Source: Auxenochlorella pyrenoidosa | Taxonomy: Eukaryota; Chlorophyta; Trebouxiophyceae; Chlorellales; Chlorellaceae | Direction: 5' to 3' | DNA length: 13,650 nt | Assembly: GCA_001430745.1 (NCBI GenBank) | Contig: KQ482007.1 | Location: 141,774-155,423, forward strand | Shown here: in pieces, positions 8,501-13,650 of the stretch | How positions within the stretch are numbered: position 1 is the first letter of the stretch | Layout: every line of letters starts with the position of its first letter | Translations under genes and position numbers: made by a program | Notes under the pieces: generated by a model | Told to the model about the DNA's origin: nothing | Databases searched by the model: none | The model's input: the letters and a program-made list of their open reading frames with translations, nothing else

Positions 8501-8557
8501 CTGAGCACACCGCTGCTGAGCGCACAGGACACCGCTGCTGGGCACACAGGACAACGG
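8501..8557. repeat. 22-base tandem repeat, three imperfect copies
   Basis: Copies start at 8501 (shortened), 8516 and 8538. The shared core is CTGAGCGCACAGGACACCGC with a few changes in each copy. Confidence 0.7.
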
Positions 8558-8566
8558 CAGATGCCA

Positions 8567-8598
8567 GGTGGCTCGCGAGCCACCGGCCGATCGGCCGG
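8567..8598. promoter_or_regulatory. Two overlapping perfect palindromes
   Basis: GGTGGCTCGCGAGCCACC (8567-8584, 18 bases) and CCGGCCGATCGGCCGG (8583-8598, 16 bases) are each perfect and share two bases. They have no loop, which suits binding sites for dimeric DNA-binding proteins better than an RNA hairpin. They lie between the 3' end of one gene and the promoter of the next. Confidence 0.5.
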
Positions 8599-8665
8599 CG
8601 CTTGCTTTGACCAGCCGCGTTAGTGAAGTGTTCATGCTGCGCAGACCTGTGGGAGCGCTTTTCCG

Positions 8666-8847
8666 ATTGGCGGGGAATGTCATCGCTCTGGGAAGAACGC
8701 TGCAAGGACAATTAGAGTCCAAGAGATGTGGCCTGTTCACATGAGTCGGGGTGTTGCCTTCTGGGCTGGCTTCACCCAGCTCTCCAGGTGGCAGGGGCCG
8801 GGGTTTTGCCAATCAATGCGCGTTCCCGCTTCCTGTCTTGTAATTGG
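8666..8847. promoter_or_regulatory. CCAAT-type elements upstream of the 9295 gene
   Basis: ATTGG (CCAAT on the minus strand) occurs at 8666-8670, within ATTGGCGGGGAA, which also recalls an E2F-like TTGGCGGGAA site. CCAAT occurs at 8809-8813 and ATTGG again at 8843-8847. The cluster lies 450 to 630 bases before the ATG at 9295, so it suits a promoter with a fairly long 5' UTR. Function is inferred from words only. Confidence 0.3.
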
Positions 8848-9294
8848 TCAGATTCAGTCCGAAACGGTGGACGCGGCTGGTCTGACTGCACGGTCGGGAC
8901 TTCCACCTCCGCGTTGCTTCCCCTCGGCAGTCTTAGACCTGTCCTGACTGCATCTCCGCCGAAACTTGCTGCTGAAAGGTGATAATCAGGGTTGAGCAGG
9001 CTGTGCGGCTCCTGGGAGGTGCTTCGCTGGTGGCTGGTAGTGCAGCTGCTGTTGCTCCACCCTGACACTGCCTGGCAGCAAGGGGCTGCCTGCTCCGGCC
9101 TGACACGTGCCTCAGGACTATCTGCTTCCAGACTCAGGGGCGCTCCTGGCAGTAACCTCTGCTGGCACTGTTGTGCCTCTCCGCCGCACCCGCCAGCTTC
9201 CCCGCTGCGCTGCGTGGCCCCGGGAGGATCCCACCACTCAAGTGGCAGGTCCCCGTGGGCCCTCCTCCTTACCGGCTGCAGAAACCCCGCTGCA

Positions 9295-10225
9295 ATGGAT
9301 GCCTCTTTGGTGCCACTTTCCGACACACCATGCCACAGCCCAGGCCTTGACAAATGGCAGGCCCTGCTGGCGGCAGCCGACTCGGCGACTAGCAGAGGTG
9401 CGTCCAGCTGCACTGCGAGAATTGGCGCCGCAGCCTGCTCCGTTGGCACATTCGCCCTCGTCAACTCCTGCCGGTGGTTGCGGGTGGAACTGTCGTGGCT
9501 TCCCTTGCTTCCGCAGCCTGCATGGCCGCTCACGGCACGCACAGCCGCGCATGCACGACAGGCTGAGGCGCTGCGGCTCATGCTCTGTTCTCGCCTTGCT
9601 GGCCACTGGTCTCCATCTTGCCTCCGTGTTGCCCTCTCTTGCAGAGGCCATGCCAGCTGCAATACGGCACATGGACCGCACAGCCCGCACGCCCCGTGCC
9701 CCCTCCCCGCTGCCGGCGCTGCGCCACGCCGGCATGAAGCGCAGCGCGGGCGCCCATTCGCCAGCCCTGCTGCGCACAGTAGACGAGCGCTCGCCCTTCC
9801 GCCCAGCAGGCTGCACGGGCAGCCAGCTGCCAGGGCAGCCTGACAGCCCTGCCAGCAGCAGCTCTGCTGGGCCGCTGCCCCTCAGCAGCAGCCTGCCAAA
9901 CCTGTCTGTCGATCTGCCCGCGACGCCCTGCCCGCACCCCAGGGCCGGCGGGCACTGCCTGCCTGTTCCCGCTGCCGCAACTGCAGCGGCAGCGGCCCCA
10001 GGCACCTCTGGCAGCTTTCCCCTGGGCACCTCTGGCAGCTCAATCCTGGGCGGCGAAGCGCTGGGAGCGCTGCTGCAGGGCGAGGCCGGCGGCCTGCTGC
10101 TGTGCATGCTGCGCCGCGAGGCAGCGCGCCGGCTGCTGCTGTCCCTCCACCTGCGGGCGCTGCGCCTGGCTGTGACGACAGAGGCTGCTGCGTGGCAGCG
10201 CGCGCAAGCTGGCAGTCTCCTTTGA
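9295..10225 (+). CDS. Two-exon 227-residue protein with a Ser/Pro-rich middle and a Leu/Arg-rich C-terminal helix, unknown function
   Basis: Exons 9295-9397 and 9645-10225 join in phase 1. The donor is GTGCGTC and the acceptor is CCCTCTCTTGCAG. The ATG sits in a good context (GCAATGG). The protein starts MDASLVPLSDTPCHS, with LDKWQALLAAADSATSR before the splice. The middle (about 50-165) is rich in Pro, Ser, Ala and Arg and probably disordered, and includes SPALLRTVDERSPFRP and LPLSSSLPNLSVDLP. An eight-residue unit GTSGSFPL begins twice (DNA copies at 10001 and 10025). The last 50 residues are a strongly helical, Leu/Arg/Ala-rich stretch (LLLCMLRREAARRLLLSLH) that could be a protein-binding coiled coil. 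GC at third codon positions is high throughout. No family was recognised. A further upstream coding exon is possible, since the frame is open before the ATG. Confidence 0.65.
10001..10040. repeat. Two-copy 24-base repeat inside the 9295 gene
   Basis: The 16-base word GGCACCTCTGGCAGCT occurs at 10001-10016 and 10025-10040, a period of 24 bases or eight codons, so it keeps the frame. Confidence 0.75.
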
Positions 10226-10905
10226 GCGTTGCGCACAGGCTGCCCGCCTGGAATGTGCCCTTCCAAGTGCCCTGCCTGGCGCCCACTGTACATGACGCGA
10301 TGCCCCCTTGTACTATACATCACCACATGTATCTGGTCATGTACCCGTCTCCCTAAGCGACGTCGACTCCGATTTGCCGAGCCCCCTGCTGCCGTGCATC
10401 GGCGTCCCGTATGTGTACTGCCCTGATTTGTCCTCAATACTCCCCCTGAGCTCCTCTGCGGGGCGCTCTCATCCTGCCTGCCCGCACACACCGCTTGCCA
10501 CTCTCCTGCCTGCATGCCTCCTGCTTGCCTGCTTTCTCAATCACTTGCAGCTCTGCTGCCCCAGGTCTTTCGTGATCCTGGATTGTTCCTCGGAAGTTTT
10601 TAACAAATAACTCGCAAAGGTGGGCTGGAACTAAGGTGAAGGGCAACACAGGTGGCTGCTGCGCGCGGGGCGACTGGTTGTGAGCTCAGCAAACACAGCG
10701 GAGTGCGCCTCGATGATTTTTTTTATTTTAAGGATTGGAAAAGATATCAGCAAAGAGTACAGGGTACAGGAGGCATAAAAACAAGGCAGGCATTCGTTGG
10801 TCGACAACCTTTCAAAGCGGCTTGCCTGGGGTGCCGTGCGTCTGCTCATGGCACGTGCGCAGGCGTGCAGTGCTTGCATGGCGCATGGCCACCCCGCGCA
10901 GAGGC
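10226..10905. other. Shared 3' flank of two convergent genes
   Basis: The plus-strand side (to about 10600) is pyrimidine-rich and fits the 3' UTR of the gene ending at 10225. It holds the nested inverted repeat at 10288-10344 but no TGTAA. The side near 10906 would be the 3' UTR of the minus-strand gene. An AT-rich patch at 10715-10731 reads AATAAA on the minus strand (10727-10722), 180 bases past that gene's stop. AATAAA is not the usual word in chlorophytes, so this is only a possible signal. No coding sequence is seen. Confidence 0.4.
10288..10344 (+). promoter_or_regulatory. Nested inverted repeat in the 3' UTR of the 9295 gene
   Basis: GTACATGAC (10288-10296) is repeated as its exact reverse complement at 10336-10344. 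Inside, ATACAT (10315-10320) pairs with ATGTAT (10327-10332) across a six-base loop CACCAC. Together they can form an outer nine-pair stem, an asymmetric internal bulge and an inner six-pair hairpin, starting 62 bases after the stop codon. Confidence 0.45.
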
Positions 10906-12663
10906 TCAGAGCTGGGCGAGCAAGTGGTGCACTGCCTCGACGCGGCGCGCCTCCCGCAGGCCGGTGGCAAACGCCCACAGCATGCCCAGCAGCACGCGCG
11001 TCTCCTGCTTGTGCAGCTCCAGCTGTTGCTGCTGCGGCGCCTGCTGCGCCGCCTGCGCCTGCTGCGCCGCAAGCAGCTGCTGCAGGGCGGCTGTGCTCAG
11101 CTGCTGCTCCGCGGGGCTGCAAGTTGGTGGCGCTGGCACGGAGCCGGGCAACCCGAGCCTGCAGCAGCAGCAAGCAGGCGCCAGCTCGACAACCACAGTA
11201 AGTGGTAGTTTTTATAGACCTAAGGCAGCAGACCGTCTCACTTGTGGTCGGGCAACAATCACCCAGCTGAGGCTAGACGCTGGCCCAAGAACGCAGGCAG
11301 GCGTCCATCCCTTTCGCCTGGCCCAAGCATTCTGGACAGCAGCACCCCAGCTGCAGCGCTCACCGCGCCCCTGCGCCGCCGCTCCCGCCATCCACCGCCG
11401 CCGCCGCCGCCGCTGCCGCAGCCTCGCGCCGCCCCTGCACATGCTGCCTCAGTGCCAGCTGGCAGCGCCGCAGTGCGGCGCGGCGTAGCACGGCCTGCAG
11501 CAGGCCCTGCGCCTGTCGGGGAGGGCCCATGCGCGGAGCGCCGGCCGCAGAAACAGACTGTTGCTGCTGCTGCTGCTGCGAGGTTGCTACGGCGGCAGGG
11601 GCTTCCCCGCGCCTCAGGCTGGCCACCGCCGCAGCTGCTGCCGATGAAGGGAGCTCCGTCGAGGGGTTGGGGGTGCGCACCGGCGGCGTCTGCTCGCTGC
11701 CGCCGCCGCAGCTGCCGGACCGAGGCAGGTCGCGCTGCGCCGCGCTATGCTGCTGCCGCCGCAGGCCGGCCGCCGCGGCGGGCGGCGGCTGCAGCGTCGC
11801 AAGGCCACGTGCCCAGCTGTCGAGCAGGGCAGCAGTGACGCCCGTCGTGATGACGGCGGCGTGCCCGCTGCGCCCGCTGAGCTTCAGCGGGGCGTGCTGC
11901 ACCTTGGGCGTAGCATCGCCGCGCCGCGCCGCCGCTGCGGCGTGGCTGCGGCCCATCTGCTGCGCTGCAGGCTGCTTGAGCTGGCCTGGCCCTGCAGGTC
12001 AGGGGCGCAGGGTGGAGGGTTGGTGAGGGGGCCTGGAGCGACTGCCCCGCAAAGCAGGGTGGGGGCAAGTGGAAGCTGCAGTAATGCCTGCTGACTTCTC
12101 GAGGACCCCAGGTCAGCACCACCCTGCGAATCCAGCATCGACGCTGCCCCGCCCACCCACCTGCTGGCTGCGGAACGGCTTCTGTCTCAATGGCTGCAGC
12201 AGACAGCAGCGCATGCCAGCGCCGGTCTGGGGTGGCTGGCTGCAGAGGGCCGTCGGCTGCTGGGGTGGGAGGCGCGGCACAGCTGCTGGTGCACGTTTCC
12301 TGGGAGGGCGCCCTGCCCAGCAGCTGGAGGCGCTGCTCCATGGTCCGGTGGCCATGCGCTGTGAGGCAGGCCATGAGGATGGCTGTGCAGAAATTGGATG
12401 CCTGCAGAAGTGGTCCCAAGGGGGGGAGGGGGGGCTGGAGTAGGTTTGGTAGTGCAGGTGTCAGCTGCGCCCGGTGCGGACCTGCCGCGCAACCACCTGC
12501 TGGCGCGCACGCCAGCTTCGCGTCGGCCCAGGCAGGCAGCGCCCCTCCTGCCCTGCCTTCCGCGGCGGTGTGTCGTTCCCAGCCCGGAAAGGGATGGCCG
12601 GAGCGCGCTTGCCTGGTGGGGCGAGGGGAATACAGCTGGTACAGACGTGTGGAGGACCGGGAG
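10906..12663 (-). CDS. Low-complexity poly-Gln/poly-Ala protein, C-terminal part; 5' end unresolved, unknown function
   Basis: Four exons join in phase on the minus strand: 12663-12497 (upstream edge uncertain), 12401-12161, 11991-11364 and 11158-10906, ending in TGA. Donors are GTGGTT, GTGGGT and GTGAGC; acceptors are TTCTGCAG, CCTGCAG (after CTGACC) and GCTGCAG. About 428 residues are visible. Recognisable stretches are ASNFCTAILMACLTAHGHRT and MEQRLQLLGRA in exon 2, and GHAAVITTGVTAALLDSWAR in exon 3. A seven-Gln run encoded by a CAG tract and an amphipathic Leu/Arg helix (QGLLQAVLRRAALRR) follow, with a nine-Ala run after that. The last exon has a Gln/Ala-rich helix and then ETRVLLGMLWAFATGLREAR. 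No catalytic motif or known domain is seen; such Gln/Ala-rich algal proteins are often regulatory, but that is inference only. The first visible exon includes PLAPPGKRAPAIPFRAG and lacks a sure start. The donor at 12496 could instead be 15 bases downstream (GTCCGC), also in phase. Confidence 0.55.
11560..11580 (-). repeat. CAG tract coding for the poly-Gln run
   Basis: The plus strand reads TTGCTGCTGCTGCTGCTGCTG-like triplets. On the minus strand it is a near-perfect CAG run coding seven Gln. Confidence 0.8.
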
Positions 12664-13353
12664 CTGTGCGGGGGTCGCCGGTGTCAAGCCCTATCAGCTA
12701 GGAGTTGAGGCTAAGTGTGGCACTGAGCGAACCAATGACGCGAGGTGGCCGCTAGGTCGACGGGCAATGCAGCTCCTTTCCTGCCTGCCGCTGCCAGCTG
12801 GCCGCAGCTGCGGGGACCTTCCTGGAGTGGTCCTGATTACCCGGCCCACCCCGTAGCTTCCGCCTCCACGGCGTCCCACACCGGAGGCCCTTTTGCCTTG
12901 TTCACATGCTGTGGGCGGTGGGCATGCAAACCACAGGGGCGACACCGCTGCATTCGCATGCGCTTGAAAGCATGGTCCCTCTGGCACCTTCCTTTGCCCC
13001 ACCGTGCCAACAAGAACAAGCGAGCCAGACTAGACTTCACGTGCCACAGGTGCTTGCTGCAGGCACACCCAAACCAGGACTGCAGACAGCCGGGTGCACG
13101 GCATGGCACTGCACACCCGCTGTATGCGAATGCACCGGTGCCTGCAGGGCAGCGCAGCGCCGGCAGCTGCTGGCCCTGCCACGAGGGTGATCCCACAAAC
13201 TGGTTGACCTTGCCCGGTGCTGTCAAGCCCGCCCGGGAGTGGGCATGCAGGCGCCAGCAGTGCTTACAGCGGGGAGGACGCTGGGCCGCCCTTCAAGACC
13301 GAGGCGGGCGTGGCCGCAGGGGGTACCCCTCGCGCGCCCGGGCCGGCTCATGA
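12664..13353. other. Probable 5' region of the minus-strand poly-Gln gene and 3' UTR of the right-edge gene
   Basis: The part from about 13250 to 13353 is the 3' UTR of the gene ending at 13354. Between 12664 and about 13250 there should be the 5' exons, introns or 5' UTR of the poly-Gln gene. A minus-strand frame at 12975-12837 reads MRMQRCRPCGLHAHRPQHV and then WDAVEAEATG, and could be a first exon with a GTAATC or GTGGGC donor in phase 2. It does not match the phase of the CACAG acceptor at 12663, though it would match an alternative acceptor GTACCAG some 20 bases further in. This is left open. Confidence 0.35.
13264..13268 (-). terminator. TGTAA polyadenylation signal of the right-edge gene
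   Basis: TTACA on the plus strand is TGTAA on the minus strand, 86 bases past the stop codon at 13354-13356. This spacing is typical of chlorophyte 3' UTRs and supports the gene direction. Confidence 0.6.
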
Positions 13354-13650
13354 TCACAGGTAGAGCGAGGCTGCAAACACAATGTCCCGCTTGATGCGCT
13401 CGATGGCCGCCTGGAACCGCTCAGCCAGCTCCAGCTCCCCCACCGTGCGCAGTGCCACCTCCAGCTGCAGGGGCGAAGCGCAGGGTCGGCGTGGCCATGA
13501 AATGGTCTCCCAGCCTTAGGGCAGCCTGCCGCCCGCCCCCCCCCCCCCCGCAGCGGCTTGCCAAGCTGCCAGACAGTGCGCCAGTTGGCGACTGCATGCT
13601 GAAGTGATCAACACTGTGGTGCTCACAGCCACACCTCCAACTGATCGACA
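13354..13650 (-). CDS. C-terminal exon(s) of a gene entering from the right edge, helical C-terminus, unknown function
   Basis: The last exon, 13464-13354, starts after CCCCTGCAG and gives 36 residues ending at TGA: LEVALRTVGELELAERF, then QAAIERIKRDIVFAASLYL. It is strongly helical with a heptad-like spacing of Leu, Val and Ile. The pattern faintly recalls UVR motifs (A..ERF..A...R..I), but this is too weak to name. The exon at the window edge probably covers 13650-13635 (VDQLE before GTGTGG), which joins in phase 0. A donor at 13626 (GTGAGC) in another frame is the alternative. Codon texture and the nearby TGTAA make it one of the surest coding pieces here. The intron holds a run of 14 C on the plus strand. 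Confidence 0.6.
13536..13549. repeat. Poly-C run (14 C)
   Basis: A homopolymer of 14 C on the plus strand inside the last intron of the right-edge gene. Such runs are prone to length error in sequencing and to variation between strains. Confidence 0.85.

Larger units (their letters stand above)
8198..9294. other. Intergenic stretch: 3' UTR of the 7149 gene, repeats and palindromes, promoter of the next gene
   Basis: From 8275 to about 8475 the plus strand is strongly pyrimidine-rich, fitting the 3' UTR of the gene ending at 8197. A 22-base tandem repeat (8501-8557) and two palindromes (8567-8598) follow. From about 8650 there are CCAAT-type words. TGTAA occurs at 8839-8843, 642 bases after the stop, which is long for a 3' UTR. 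An 867-base minus-strand frame (7946-8812) crosses this region and the terminal exon and is judged spurious. Confidence 0.45.

Noticed and set aside
7946..8812. 288-codon minus-strand frame
   Set aside because: It crosses the terminal exon of the 7149 gene, a pyrimidine-rich 3' UTR, the repeats and the palindromes, and has no domain or splice support.
9238..10515. 425-codon minus-strand frame
   Set aside because: It is the antisense shadow of the two-exon gene at 9295-10225, which has good codon texture, start context and splice sites. Its translation is Arg/Ser/Gly-rich noise.
1..13650. Bacterial operon, phage, CRISPR array or insertion sequence
   Set aside because: Spliced exons with consistent phases, TGTAA words and large spacers indicate a nuclear algal genome. 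No direct-repeat/spacer pattern, transposase or terminal inverted repeats with target duplications were found.

Overview
The window looks like nuclear DNA of a GC-rich unicellular green alga, most likely a Chlorella-like trebouxiophyte. The lineage is inferred. What is seen: very high GC, genes cut into short exons by introns of about 80 to 450 bases, donors of GTGAGY or GTGCGB type, CTGAC-like branch sites just before YAG acceptors, and TGTAA (the usual chlorophyte polyadenylation word) after at least two genes. No bacterial operon, phage, CRISPR, tRNA or rRNA signature was seen. Most long open frames here are chance readings of GC-rich DNA, so gene models were built from splice sites, phase agreement between exons and codon texture.

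Layout. (1) 1-1186, plus strand: last four exons of a cysteine-rich, probably secreted protein with a weak PAN/Apple-like core, cut by the left edge; TGTAA words follow at 1483 and 1536. (2) 2737-3987, minus strand: a small single-pass membrane protein (gene B); its 3' end is unresolved. (3) 4968-6444, minus strand: a second small single-pass membrane protein (gene C). B and C share their plan: a short N-terminus, one transmembrane helix on an exon bounded by phase-1 introns, then a cytosolic hydrophobic-PD motif. This resembles the one-helix-plus-VIMAG plan of plant GLUTAMINE DUMPER proteins, which affect amino acid export. Gene C stops at a TAA, but the same frame continues through a good donor and acceptor into another exon with a second such motif. 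(4) 7149-8197, plus strand: a small three-exon protein of about 96 residues, divergent from gene C. (5) 9295-10225, plus strand: a two-exon 227-residue protein of unknown function. (6) 10906-12663 and beyond, minus strand: a low-complexity, poly-Gln/poly-Ala protein, convergent with (5). (7) 13354-13650, minus strand: the last exon or two of a gene entering from the right, with TGTAA on its strand 86 bases past the stop.

Genes run plus, minus, minus, plus, plus, minus, minus. The B/C pair looks like an old tandem duplication. The other genes show no evident functional link, as is usual for algal chromosomes. Likely 3' untranslated regions are pyrimidine-rich on the transcript strand, which helps assign the gene-free stretches. 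Non-coding items of note are two overlapping perfect palindromes at 8567-8598, a nested inverted repeat just after the stop of gene (5), and a short duplication over the distal stop of gene C.
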